A stretch of DNA of 52,593 bases from Parietichytrium sp. I65-24A (lineage: Eukaryota > Sar > Bigyra > Thraustochytrida > Thraustochytriidae), in the NCBI GenBank assembly GCA_012862575.1, contig BLSF01000119.1, positions 1 to 52,593 of the forward strand, given 5' to 3'. The notes beneath the pieces are model-generated. The model did no database searches. It was given only the letters and a program-made list of their open reading frames with translations, and was not told where the DNA came from. Within the stretch, counting starts at the first letter, position 1; every line of letters starts with the position of its first letter. Below, in pieces: positions 22,222-32,186 of this stretch. The position numbers and the translations under genes are program-made.

Positions 22222-22971
22222 TCATGTGGACTCAAGTGCTCTAGATGAGGTCGACGCTGGGGCCTGCCGCGGGCTCTCTGCGGGGTTCTCGTCGTCAAAC
22301 CGAAAGCTATTCTTCCGACGAAGCGAGGCCGGGGCTGGCTTCTGGCAAGTTTTCGGGTCACTATCAATAACTAGGCAAGGCCTTTTGCTGGCAACAGGCC
22401 TCGTGTAGTTTGTGTGGACGATGATGGTCATTCCGAGCCATCCGATCACTCCACCGATGCAAGTTACGATGTACCAAGCCGCCACCCACTTTGGCGTGAG
22501 CCATCGATCTTCCGGTGCGATAATCGCTTCTTTCGAGGCGTAGATGTGCACAGTGGCGCTAGAGAGGAAGAGCCCCAGGACCACACTTGCAAGCCACGCT
22601 CCGATTGCGATCTTCTCTGCCCACTCTTCGTCCAGCTCGCACGTGCAATGTGAAAGGGACAGTTTGCAAGTGCTTGTTCTACCGCAAGAAATACCACAGA
22701 GGTCTTCGCAGCACTCCGCTGGAGCGATAGAGAAGACATCCTCCTTTCCTCTGCTCATGCACTTGCGCGGCCCACTTGCGTGCAGCTTCCTGCGAGCCAC
22801 ATGCGCAAACACATTGACGCTTTGCTCAGACTCCTGCCCGCCTTCTAGCTCCTCCGCCAAGAGAAGCCGCTGACCACCTATCTTCACGCGACCCTCGCTG
22901 TCAGCAGACACCGCAGCTGCCATGAAGGCAAGCAGCATCGCGGCGCTCTTCAGCCTTCTTGTCCCTTGCAT
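22222..22971 (-). CDS. Small Cys-rich two-TM membrane protein (paralogue 1)
   Basis: The protein has 249 residues starting at MQGTRRLKSAAMLLAFMAAA, a signal peptide. The predicted extracellular part contains CCEDLCGISCGRTSTC followed by KLSLSHCTC, with spacing CC-x3-C-x3-C-x5-C-x6-C-x-C. Two membrane segments follow (IAIGAWLASVVLGLFLSSA and AAWYIVTCIGGVIGWLGMT), then a basic, Ser/Pro-rich tail that is probably cytosolic. The neighbouring gene at 23562 on the other strand has exactly the same cysteine spacing and topology, so the two form a divergent paralogous pair. I do not recognise a known family. A TCAATCT-type repeat (22993-23020) lies directly upstream of the start. Confidence 0.72.
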   Translation of the reverse strand: MQGTRRLKSAAMLLAFMAAAVSADSEGRVKIGGQRLLLAEELEGGQESEQSVNVFAHVARRKLHASGPRKCMSRGKEDVFSIAPAECCEDLCGISCGRTSTCKLSLSHCTCELDEEWAEKIAIGAWLASVVLGLFLSSATVHIYASKEAIIAPEDRWLTPKWVAAWYIVTCIGGVIGWLGMTIIVHTNYTRPVASKRPCLVIDSDPKTCQKPAPASLRRKNSFRFDDENPAESPRQAPASTSSRALEST

Positions 22972-23561
22972 CCTGCTTTCGTTCTCTCTTTCTTCAATCC
23001 TCAATCTTCAATCTTCAATTCGCTTTCCGGCCGAGTCGCTCTCTTTCCCCGCTATCCCAAAGAGGTCACGCACGTTTCAAGCCGACTGTTCGTCAGTCGC
23101 GCACTCACTGGCCGCTCTTCGGTCTGGGCGGCTTCTTTCGAACCAGTGTTTTGCATTTGGAAGCTACAATGACTTGCAGTTTCCATTTTAGCACTCGGCA
23201 ATCTTGCAAGTTTGGGTGAAGTCTTCCGCGCCTCAATCCTGGGGGCCTTGCACACAAATTTCTCCAATTTCGGGGCGTATGCCACCACCTTCGCTATTGC
23301 ATAGTTAAAAGGTCTTACCATTAAGATGTATCAAAATGCATTATGCCTCGGTATATAGCTCTAGTGGATCATTACCAGCGCGGAGAAGTAGTGTGCATTT
23401 TTTTCAGTTAGCCGAAAGCCTAGCTGTTAGGATGAATTTGACGGAGAGTTTGGAAAACGAGATTGGCAGAGTTCAAGTTTAGTTTTCGATTGGCTTGCAG
23501 CGCGCAGAAGCGAACGAAGAGTCGAGCGGAGATTGGGGAACGGAGAACAGAACAGAGCAGG

Positions 23562-24218
23562 ATGCGGCTGAAGTTGAATGCGTGGGCTCTGCTTGGCCTC
23601 GGAGTGGCGATCGGGGTGTCAGAGTCGGCGAGTATTCGTTCTTCACGGGGCTTGGACGAATCGGAGAGCGCCGGGGTTGTGAGAAATGCGGCGCCTGGCA
23701 GGGTAGACGATGATGGATGCTGGGCAACTCAAAGCTTCTCGCGCGGGGCAAGCCACTTTATCAACGTGCCGCATGCTTGCTGCGCCGAGATGTGTGGCAA
23801 GGGTTGCGCCTCGCAGGATATGTGCTACGTGTCAAAGACACAGTGTACTTGCAAGCCGACCCAGGAAAAGCAATTGAAGAATGCGGCAACTTATGTCGGT
23901 GTGGTGTTGATAGTCAACATGTTTTGCGGCCTTCTCTTTGCCATTGCGGGGATCTTGTACTATGACAACAAGCAACAACTTGTCCACATCTCCGAACATC
24001 CCCTCGATGCCAGGTTGGCGAACACATGGGCAGTTCAAGGCTTTTTGTTGGGTTTCTTTGGCTGGCTATCCGTGCTCTTCAAAGTTCATCGTTCTGTCCG
24101 TGAAACAATTCTTGCCAACACATCTGTTGCGAAGCCGGTGTACCTTCCATCCGTCGAGGCAGATGACGAAGAGAGGCTCCCGTCTCCTCCAGCGCGATCC
24201 GCGATGTCCGTATTCTAA
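23562..24218 (+). CDS. Small Cys-rich two-TM membrane protein (paralogue 2)
   Basis: The protein has 218 residues starting at MRLKLNAWALLGLGVAIG, a signal peptide. The cysteine motif is CCAEMCGKGCASQDMC then YVSKTQCTC, with the same CC-x3-C-x3-C-x5-C-x6-C-x-C spacing as its divergent neighbour. It is followed by two membrane segments (around VVLIVNMFCGLLFAIAGIL and FLLGFFGWLSVLF) and a short acidic/Pro tail ending in SAMSVF. Sequence identity outside the cysteines is low, so the duplication is old or the proteins evolve quickly. The function is unknown. The shared 590-bp intergenic region suggests possible co-regulation. Confidence 0.72.
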   Translation: MRLKLNAWALLGLGVAIGVSESASIRSSRGLDESESAGVVRNAAPGRVDDDGCWATQSFSRGASHFINVPHACCAEMCGKGCASQDMCYVSKTQCTCKPTQEKQLKNAATYVGVVLIVNMFCGLLFAIAGILYYDNKQQLVHISEHPLDARLANTWAVQGFLLGFFGWLSVLFKVHRSVRETILANTSVAKPVYLPSVEADDEERLPSPPARSAMSVF

Positions 24219-26480
24219 GAAAAATCGGTCTTGGGGAACCTGGGTTCGACCTAAATGTTGGATGCAAGAGTTCATTTTCCAAAGCTTTTAGACCAGCAAA
24301 GTGATTTTCCGCCCCAGCTTTGACTGGCTCGCGGGACCGGTGCTCAAGTGCAGTACCATCTGACCGATGCACGACGTAATTCGATTAAAGGCTGCCTCGG
24401 CCGAGAAACATCATTGTCAGCTTGGTTGGAAACGCGTCATTTAACATGACCATCTTCAAACTGACAGTGAAGCAGTTCATTGACTCTTGTGAAATTTTTT
24501 TCTTTCTTTTCAACCACGAAAATTTGGAAAATTTGGCTTTTACAGTTCTCAACGAATGCTCACGAACAATTTGAGTCTTTTAGTCCATACCTTATTCTAT
24601 TCCATAATAATAATAAGCAGGCTTATAGGGTCACCACATACACAGCATGCTAAGATCAAGGATCCGTTCCGCACGAACCTTGAGAATCGTCCCTATAGTA
24701 TCCACTAAATAGGCTTATTTCCGCCATGTTGTGGCCCATGAAAACTCCTCGCCAGTTTTCCACAATTCTGCCTTAGTCCCAACGATATAGTTTGGAGTAG
24801 AAGCAGCTAGTCATCTCGGACCAGCTACCGCTCTCCTTTTAACTGAATCTTAGCGCGTGCTTAGCGAGAACATAGTTAGATCGACAGTGCACACAAATAT
24901 TCTGTTGTTTAGGTCGATCTTTCCGTAGTTTATCAATCATTTTGCGCCCAAAAGAATCAACATTTGGAGAACCTCTTTCAGTGGAACGACTGGCACAAGA
25001 TACGTATGGACTCTGTTTTGCGTTGTATCTCCTTCCTGCAGAGGTCCAGCAGAAAAACAAGCTGCATCAAAGATCATTGTTCAATTCAGTCGACGAGTCA
25101 ATTTCCCTGTCAAATTCAAGCTATGCCGAAGCCATGCGCGAGCCCTTTGGCAAAGCCAGCAAAGCAAGTTGAGACTGTTGATCGAGGTCCTCTGACTTTG
25201 AGTGGTTACTGCACAGCTCCGATTATTCCCCATCGCCCAACATCGCCTTTATAATCTACTGAGTTCTGTATTCCCCTGTGTCATCGACTCTTGACTGTTG
25301 TCTCTTGTTCGATGATCAATTTTGATGTCGATGTCCACGGACAAGCTCGCGGCAAAGGCATTCTGTTCACTGCCAACGATTCACACTGTCAATGATCCGC
25401 AATCTAATTTTTCATCTTCATGTTCATTGAACAAAAAATGAAACAAATTGAACTGATCCGGAATTCAGTTGGTATCAGCACTCCAATATCGCTAGTGCTG
25501 TGCTATTATTCTTACCAGTATTTGTACTGGTGCACACTAAAAAGAAGAACCCATCAAACCCAAAAGTTATCTTACAGTATCCGCTACTCAGATTAATATT
25601 AATCAGAGCTATGCTGTAGCAGTATCGTTGCTTTGCATTAGTAGTGTCACTATACAGATAGATAAAGTGGGATTGAGTAAAGGCACTACTACTCTCGCTA
25701 ACAGGCACGAGCCAGCCGTATCTTACTTCTTCATACCGGCCACTAAGCTCCCGTAATAGATCCATAACCACGTTCTAAAGCTAGAGTAAGCGTCGTTAAA
25801 TGTTCGTCTTTACCTGCCCTACTACTACTGTTACCTCTATCTCTAGCAAGTAACCCTCCTATCTCTCTCTCGCTACTCTACAGTTGCCAATCAGCCTAAA
25901 TGGTGATGTAGATGGGTTCGAGACAGTAGCGCCCATTTAGACAATGCGGTAAGAGCTGGAAAGCTCTCTTTCTTCTCCTCTTCTCTCCTTTCTTTCTCTC
26001 TTTTCTCATTGGTCTAATTCGTCTAATTAGTCTCATTGGTCTCACTATGTCTCATTATGTCTCGTTGGTGTCAGTGTCACAAGTCCGCTGTCCCTCTTGT
26101 CTTCTCTCGCAGCTGTCCTGTCCACGGCGTACGGTCAACGTCAACGGTCAACGCTCGCTGTCACACTGCCACATTGTCACACTGCCACACTTCCACACTG
26201 TCGCGCTGCGGTTTGCGTGTCTGCCTGCATTTGGTTTCCGCGGTCAAGGATTTGGAAGATTTTGAGGATTTTGAGGATTTGAGGGTTTCGGGGTCCCGCA
26301 AGTTCGCAAGTTTGCAAGTTTGCAATTGGTTGCTTAACGCTTCCCAGAGGTGCAGGATTGCAGAGGCGTAGAGGTGTAGAGGTGTAGAGGGGCCAAAGTC
26401 GTGTCGCAGCTGCGTGAAAGGAGCGCGTGCTGGCCGCCAGAGAGAGCTCTGAGAGCGGGAGCGTGGGTGCGGAGGTGGAA
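24219..26480. other. Long intergenic region with promoter-proximal microrepeats
   Basis: About 2.2 kb have no convincing gene on either strand; the longest open frames lack family features and ATG starts in good positions. A near-palindromic pair CTAAATGG and CCATTTAG flanks about 25-30 bp near 25897-25940, meaning unknown. The last 470 bp hold a chain of different short tandem repeats, described separately. Confidence 0.5.
26010..26395. repeat. Five successive short tandem repeats upstream of the kinase
   Basis: In order they are a TCTCATTGGTCTAATT-type block (about 26010-26070), a CACACTGCCACATTGT-type block (about 26160-26205), GAGGATTTT repeats (about 26250-26285), AAGTTTGC repeats (about 26297-26325) and GGTGTAGA repeats (about 26363-26392). 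Each block uses a different word, and all are imperfect. They lie 90-470 bp before the kinase start. Confidence 0.7.
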
Positions 26481-27434
26481 ATGGACCCTGCGAAAGTGTA
26501 CGATTTGCTGGACCTGGTGGGCGAAGGGACGTTTGGCAGCGTGTGGAAGGCCAAGCATAAACGGACAGGGGAGGTCGTGGCGATCAAAGTGGTCCCTGTG
26601 GATGATGACTCCGCCGAGCTAGGGGACGAGATTGACATCCTCAAGCAGTGTGAAAGCGCATTTGTTGTAGAATATCTTGGTACATATGAAAAGGAGAATA
26701 CTTGCTGGATCGTGATGGAGTTTTGCGAAGCTGGATCTGTCGCAGACTTGATGCATTATGCGAGAATAACTTTGGACGAGGACGTGATCAAGCAGATTGT
26801 AGCCTCCGTGTTGGTTGGTCTCGAGTATTTACATAGCCAAAATTGCATCCACCGCGACATAAAGGCTGGAAACATCCTGCTCACAAACACGGGCCAGGCA
26901 AAGCTCGCAGACTTTGGCGTTGCTGCGCGGCTCACCACGATCAGGTCCAAGCGCGAAACGATGACAGGGGCACCTTATTGGATGGCGCCTGAAGTCATGC
27001 AAGAGACGAGATACGGTAGCAAGGCGGATATATGGAGCCTAGGAATCACGATTTTGGAAATGGCACAAGGCAAGCCACCTTACCACAACATCCACCCACT
27101 CAGAGTTGTTTTCGTTATACCGTCAAAGCCCCCTCCAACCCTCGACGCACCGGAAGAATGGTCGCCTGAAATGTCTGACTTTTTATCACGTTGCCTCGTC
27201 AAGGAACCCGATCACCGTTGCTCAGCCACCGATCTTATGGGCCATTCTTGGCTAAGTGACGAACTAAGCATCCTCTCGCGAAATGACTTCAAGTCGTCCA
27301 TACTCATAGATCTTGTGGAGATGTACTTGCCGGCCATTGAAGCTGGCAGACTAGATCAGAAGAGCGGTTTCAGCGAGGGGTCCACAATACCTTCCAGTAT
27401 GCGCAGTACCTTGCGAACCGCTGCATCCGCTTAG
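26481..27434 (+). CDS. MST/Hippo-type STE20 serine/threonine kinase (short form)
   Basis: The protein has 317 residues starting at MDPAKVYDLL. The kinase domain occupies about residues 8-260, with glycine loop GEGTFGSV, ATP-anchoring K36 in VAIKVV, HRD at 124-126 (CIHRDIKAGN), DFG at 144-146 and the activation segment TGAPYWMAPEV. These match the GCK-II/MST (Hippo, STK3/4) branch of STE20 kinases. Family members normally carry an inhibitory linker and a C-terminal SARAH coiled coil. Here the protein ends about 55 residues after the kinase core in a Ser-rich tail with no clear SARAH helix. It may be regulated by partners or may have lost dimerisation control. A short helix-like segment (ILIDLVEMYLPAIEAG) follows the core. 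It is intronless. Confidence 0.9.
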   Translation: MDPAKVYDLLDLVGEGTFGSVWKAKHKRTGEVVAIKVVPVDDDSAELGDEIDILKQCESAFVVEYLGTYEKENTCWIVMEFCEAGSVADLMHYARITLDEDVIKQIVASVLVGLEYLHSQNCIHRDIKAGNILLTNTGQAKLADFGVAARLTTIRSKRETMTGAPYWMAPEVMQETRYGSKADIWSLGITILEMAQGKPPYHNIHPLRVVFVIPSKPPPTLDAPEEWSPEMSDFLSRCLVKEPDHRCSATDLMGHSWLSDELSILSRNDFKSSILIDLVEMYLPAIEAGRLDQKSGFSEGSTIPSSMRSTLRTAASA

Positions 27435-27875
27435 ACTTTATTGCTTTCTGTTTTGAGTGCCCGTGAGCGGCATCTTTCATTGTCTCATTTCTATAATTAA
27501 CATTCGCGCTTCTTTTCTTCCCCCCCCTCTTCTATTGATCATTAAAATTGATTGATGGATGAATGGATTATTTGATTGGTTGATTTTCTACCTCATTTCT
27601 CGCCAAGTCTTTCGTCGTCAGGTGCTCAAAGTACAGCGCAAGTTCAGCAAGCCACCCACAGGCAGCCAAACTATACCAAACCGTTAGACGGCATGGAGAC
27701 TTTTATAACAGAGAGATCACAATGCTGGCTGACTTCAGTACATCCGCTTCGTCAACTCGAAGCTACACAAGGTCTTCATTTCTCTTCTTCACTTCCTATG
27801 TTCATACACCGCCACAACCTTGGTTTCCCTATCATAATTATATAAATATTCCTCTCCTCAATGTGACAACCAAAT

Positions 27876-27989
27876 GGGGGCGTGATGCAGTGGTAGCATG
27901 TCTGATTTGCAATGACAAGTTGTGGCGTTCATTCGCCTAAACTGAAACATAGTTTCAGATTGTCTGGAGTTCGATTCTCCACGTCTCCA
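27876..27989 (+). tRNA. tRNA-Ala(UGC) with 42-nt intron
   Basis: The gene folds as a full cloverleaf. The acceptor stem GGGGGCG/CGTCTCC contains the G3:U70 pair that identifies tRNA-Ala, and the discriminator is A73. The D stem is ATGC/GCAT, the anticodon stem TCTGA/TCAGA and the T stem TGGAG/CTCCA with loop TTCGATT. The anticodon TGC is at 27908-27910, and the intron (27912-27953) sits at the canonical position after base 37. No CCA is encoded. A T run at 27991-27996 should terminate Pol III. Within the precursor, CTGAAAC (27942-27948) can pair with GTTTCAG (27952-27958), a hairpin that overlaps the 3' anticodon-stem strand and so competes with it. Confidence 0.9.
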
Positions 27990-28442
27990 CTTTTTTATTC
28001 CTTTATTTTTGGCCATGAAGCGTTCTTATTCAAAATGTTATGTACTGCTAGCGTTTTGCGATTGATGTGGTAGTCGCAATGCATTTTCGTGCTCTCGGGG
28101 CTCGTATTGAGATAGTTTTTCTTTCATCTCTGGTGTGGCTATTGAAATGTGATGAGTTGCGGGAAATTGCTGCGGCACTGGTTTGATTCGTTGAGTCCAG
28201 TTCCAGCGTAGCCAGCGTAGCTATCGTAACTTGCATTTAAAAGCCACCTTGTCTCTCGGAACCAAAAGATAGGAAGCGGAAACGCTCCCTGACGTGCCAT
28301 TCTTTTCACACTCGCCAATGAACTGTGTCGGAGCCAACCGAGTTCCAATGCCGATGTGAAATTTAGATGTCCATTTTCATTTTTGTTGGAATAGATTTAG
28401 TTTTAATTAAGGAAGTCGCAAGACAGGGCGAGTATGCTCAGA
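27990..28442. other. Spacer downstream of tRNA-Ala
   Basis: Apart from the Pol III terminator at its start, this 450-bp stretch shows no gene or repeat I can support. It separates the tRNA gene from the 3' end of the dehydrogenase gene. Confidence 0.5.
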
Positions 28443-29495
28443 TCAGAGATCCTTTCCAGTAAATTCAGCGCTGAAGCGCCATAGCTCCTCGGCTTTCGTC
28501 TCGTTTTGAGCAGCGCCTGAGATGGTGAAGCCAATGCGAAAGTTATCGGTCTTGGCATTTCGCGCAGTCGGAATGTAATACTCCCCGCGGATATTCTCCT
28601 GCTCAACCTTCGGAGAGGTCGCCAGGAAAAGTTGAGTCAGCGCGCCTTCTGTGGGGCTGAGCGCGATTTTGCAGAATGTATCCGTGAAGACTTCCACGAC
28701 ATCTTTGGGCAACCAAGCCTGGAATTTCTCTTGAACGTAGCGCATCAGTTCAGTGTCCACGAATCCTGGGTGGGCAGAGTTGACGTAGATCCTTTTGCGG
28801 CCAACCTTACGGGATAGCTCATTTGCAAAGAGGATATTCGCAAGCTTGGACCTGCTATAGGCACCTTGAGAGTTATACGTCGACTCATCAGAGATTGTGT
28901 CCAAGCCAACATCATTCACGCCCATATGCGCGAGCGATGAAACAGACACAACGCGAGATGGCTGTCCTCGCTCGAGCTCATCCATCAGACTTAGCGTGAG
29001 GTAGTAGTGGCCCAAGTGGTTGGTCCCGAATTGTGACTCTATGCGGCCGTCGTGGACCATAGCGAAAGGAGTCCACATGATTCCGGCATTCAAAACAAGA
29101 ATATGGAGTTCTTTCTGGGTCTGTTTGAACTCCGCGGCATACTTTTCGATCGAATCAAACGAGCTAAGCTCGAGCCCGACGCTCAGAGTCTTGATTAGAG
29201 GCGCAACCTTCTGTCCGAGCTCCTGGATGATGGCTTTCTTGGTCGCCTCCTGCTTTTCCGGGCTCCTGCACGCGACGTAGACGGTGCAACCCTTGTTCAC
29301 CATCTCCCTGGCCGTGGCGTATCCAAGCCCGACATTGCTCCCCGTAACAATCGCCACCTTACCATCGAGAGACGGAATCTCCTCGAGCGAGAACCCTGGC
29401 GGCGGGTAGTACATCCTCGGTTTGCCATCGAAAAAAAACGGCACCAACACCGCCAACAAGGATATCGCCAGACCAGAGTAAAACAGTCGCGACAT
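28443..29495 (-). CDS. Membrane-anchored short-chain dehydrogenase (retinol dehydrogenase-like)
   Basis: The protein has 350 residues starting at MSRLFYSGLA; a hydrophobic segment at about 4-22 should anchor it in the ER or a similar membrane. It is a classical SDR Rossmann enzyme with cofactor motif TGSNVGLG (51-58), NAG at 135-137 and the catalytic Ser 185/186, Tyr212 and Lys216 (AYSRSK). The arginine in ACRSPEK after the second strand suggests NADP(H) preference. The overall pattern is that of RDH11-14/WWOX-like enzymes acting on retinoid, steroid or other lipophilic alcohols, and the substrate cannot be read from sequence. A PGFVDTELM motif typical of the family follows. It is intronless. 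A GCCTGCTT repeat (29551-29584) lies 55 bp upstream of the start. Confidence 0.87.
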   Translation of the reverse strand: MSRLFYSGLAISLLAVLVPFFFDGKPRMYYPPPGFSLEEIPSLDGKVAIVTGSNVGLGYATAREMVNKGCTVYVACRSPEKQEATKKAIIQELGQKVAPLIKTLSVGLELSSFDSIEKYAAEFKQTQKELHILVLNAGIMWTPFAMVHDGRIESQFGTNHLGHYYLTLSLMDELERGQPSRVVSVSSLAHMGVNDVGLDTISDESTYNSQGAYSRSKLANILFANELSRKVGRKRIYVNSAHPGFVDTELMRYVQEKFQAWLPKDVVEVFTDTFCKIALSPTEGALTQLFLATSPKVEQENIRGEYYIPTARNAKTDNFRIGFTISGAAQNETKAEELWRFSAEFTGKDL

Positions 29496-31043
29496 CTTTC
29501 TCAACTTTCTTCAAGCTCAGCACTACTCGTCCCAGTATACCTATCTCACCGCCTGCCTGCTTGCCTGTTTGCCTGCTTGCCTTTGACTAACACGTTCGAG
29601 GTTTGGGTTTGGGGTTTGGGGCTTTGCCGGCTGTCCCTTTCGACGTCGCAAACCTTCCACAACGGGCCTCACAAGACTGGAAGATTTACTGGAAGCACGA
29701 GAACAGCGAGTCTCGTGAGTACTCAGTACGAGTACCCCAGTAACACCAGTAACCCCAGTACTGGGTATCCATTTTCGAGGTGTCGTCTGTGTCTTCCTTC
29801 ACCAGGTTGAGCTCGAAACCGGACTCAACCTCCTAAGTAAACTCTTTTACTATAGGATAGTTTCCCCTAGCGGACCGGTTTTTCATTATGTCTGGTCAGG
29901 GCCATGGGTATCCCCACTATCCCCACCGACCGCCAGAGAGTCCAGCGAGACATAGCGAGACAGGATCGTAGTCTCGTGCTAAGGACGCGCTTTTCTTTGT
30001 TCGTTCGCTTAGTCGACGGAGGTCGTGATCATGATTACCGCGATAGTTTCATGAACAAAATCGCAATGGAATGAATGCCTTGGGATAATAAGTGAAGTTT
30101 TGGCGTTGAAAGTGACGAAGAGAACGGCGCGCGCTACGTCGTTGCTCTTTCTCTCAATGGGTACTCGAATATGTGCTCGAATGCTCGAGTATCGGTACTC
30201 ACAGTCAGTGCCAGGTACTGAGTACTGAGTACCTCGCTGCCACGATGATCTCGAACAGAACAAGGATCGCTCGAGTTATCTTTTGTTCCTTACCGGTATC
30301 ATCAAACTCACCATAGCCCCGATGGCCCCGGTTTGGAAGGAAGGGTGTCGCGAAGAAGATGATCTTGATTGAAAGGTTGATTGTCCGTGGCTTTTGAGCG
30401 GTACTCGCGGTCAGTACTGCACCAGTGCCGTGACAGACCGCACGCTCAACAGAACACTCGACCTTTCTTCTCGGCGCGAGGTTGCATGCAGGTCGCAACG
30501 TTGCATTGTTTTTCTTCCAGAAGCTCTGAGCCATCATGCCCACGCGTTCACTGCAGTGTCGAGAAGGACGAACATACACACAAAGAAAGAGCTGTAAAGC
30601 TAAGAATAAATATCTCTGTTCTGCTCAATCGAATGGATAAAATGGAGTATTCTGAATTCTGATTCCTGTAAATTCTGTTCAGGAAAGAAGCGTCGATCTC
30701 TGTTTAAACAAACACGTCTTGTGTTTCGACAATGAGAAATGCGAAATCGAAATTCGATCCAAGTCCTCGGCCAAGAGCGTCTTCCGAGGAGCAGTCTCTC
30801 GCGATCAATTCATCCCGTTCCTGGATCAATCTGGAGTGATCTAATTTGTGGGTCTTACGTTCAGATCTATGCTTGCCATGGAGTGAATACTTGTGTGCAC
30901 GTGCAAATGCTCGGTGTACTCGGGGACATTAATGGTCGCAGATGTTTGAGCAGCCGAGACCGCTAAGCCAAGTCAGCGCAGACCTTTAACATAGAGGCAG
31001 ACGACTTGGTGAGCGTTGGGAAGGCTTGGAGGAAGCGGACACG
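29496..31043. other. Divergent intergenic region with GTACT-rich repeats
   Basis: About 1.5 kb lie between two divergently transcribed genes. It holds the GCCTGCTT repeat at 29551-29584, a GTTTGGG repeat near 29600-29620, a cluster of AGTACT/AGTACC/AGTAAC words at about 29713-29768, and a similar cluster (TACTGAGTACTGAGTACC) at about 30212-30235. A CTGAATTCTG word occurs near 30652. No gene is visible on either strand. Confidence 0.6.
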
Positions 31044-31832
31044 ATGGACGCAGAGGTCGAGGCAACGAAAGAGAAGTGGAGAAGCGAGCAGGATGAGCTG
31101 AAGAAAAAGCTGCAATTGGAGGGCGCTGGCTCCGTAGCAGGAGCGAGATATGTTGGTGGTTTCGACATTAGCTTTGTGAAAGGCTCGGACGAGGCGTGCG
31201 CGAGTTTGGTGGTCGTGGACATCGAGCTGAACGAGGTGGTATACCAGGATTTTGAAGGCGTCGTGATGGACGAATTGTACATTCCAGGGTTTTTGGCGTT
31301 TAGAGAGGTCAAGCACCTGCTCAAGTTGTACCAAAGATACCAGCAAGAGATTGAGAAATGCGCTAGCGAGGGAAAGGAGACGAAGAAGGCGCAAGTGTAT
31401 CTCATCGATGGAAATGGCATTCTGCACCCAAATGAGTTTGGCGTCGCGTGCCACCTGGGCGTTCTCATGGATGAGCCAACCATCGGGGTTGCAAAGACAT
31501 TCTTTGTGCTGGACGGGATGACGAAAGACACTGTGCGCGAGCTGATTCGCAAACGGGGTGACTCCAATCAGAGCCAAGAATCAGTACCTGAAAAAACGAA
31601 AGCGGCTCCAGATTTTCAAGTCCTTCGAGGCAATTCTGGTCGCGAGTGGGCCGCCATCATGCTAGCTTCGCCAGAGTCAACCAAGCCAGTGTTTGTGTCT
31701 CAAGGTCATAAGGTGTCACTTGAAGACAGCATCGAAGTCGTTGGGCGATGCATGAACTATCGAGTACCAGAGCCAATTAGGCAGGCAGACATGCAGAGCC
31801 GAAAATGGCTTCGAGAGAAGGGTGGCTCGTAA
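31044..31832 (+). CDS. Endonuclease V
   Basis: The protein has 262 residues starting at MDAEVEATKEKW. It has the endonuclease V fold signature, with metal ligands D41 in VGGFDISF, E88 in PGFLAFRE and D122 in LIDGNGILHP, plus the wedge-type region and a late GHKVSL motif at about 221-226. Bacterial EndoV nicks DNA near deaminated adenine (inosine). Animal members mainly cleave inosine-containing RNA, so the eukaryotic enzyme here probably acts on inosine in RNA. All catalytic acids are present and the length is normal for the family. It is intronless, and the flanking genes offer no functional link. Confidence 0.93.
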   Translation: MDAEVEATKEKWRSEQDELKKKLQLEGAGSVAGARYVGGFDISFVKGSDEACASLVVVDIELNEVVYQDFEGVVMDELYIPGFLAFREVKHLLKLYQRYQQEIEKCASEGKETKKAQVYLIDGNGILHPNEFGVACHLGVLMDEPTIGVAKTFFVLDGMTKDTVRELIRKRGDSNQSQESVPEKTKAAPDFQVLRGNSGREWAAIMLASPESTKPVFVSQGHKVSLEDSIEVVGRCMNYRVPEPIRQADMQSRKWLREKGGS

Positions 31833-32186
31833 CCAAGCATTCCAGCTTTTTTATTTTAAGAGGGTCCTATGTTGGACACACTGTTAAAGGCGGCAGTGAT
31901 CGGCGTGTAAATGCACCAGAATGTTTTGCTGGCAACCATTTGTGGGTACGACTAGGGCAACATCAAAATATGCCGCAGAAGTGAAGCGACAAGGCTGAAT
32001 CGAGTTGGCATTCGAACGGCGCTGTCAAAGTGAAAAATTCAACTTGGGACGAACTGCACAATCAGGTGAAGTTGTAATTAGGGGTTTCATTTTAAGAATA
32101 AAAAAAAGCAGAACACAGCTTTCACAAACACGAGTTCTTAGTCAAGACACACACGTACACATCGCGAACGAACAATCAGCACAATT

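Noticed and set aside
25475-25771. Minus-strand frame of 98 codons in the 24-26 kb spacer
   Set aside because: No recognisable features, poor composition and no support from neighbours.
25897-25940. CTAAATGG ... CCATTTAG inverted repeat as a tRNA or small-RNA gene
   Set aside because: The internal sequence does not form a cloverleaf, and no terminator follows; no evidence beyond the short inverted words.
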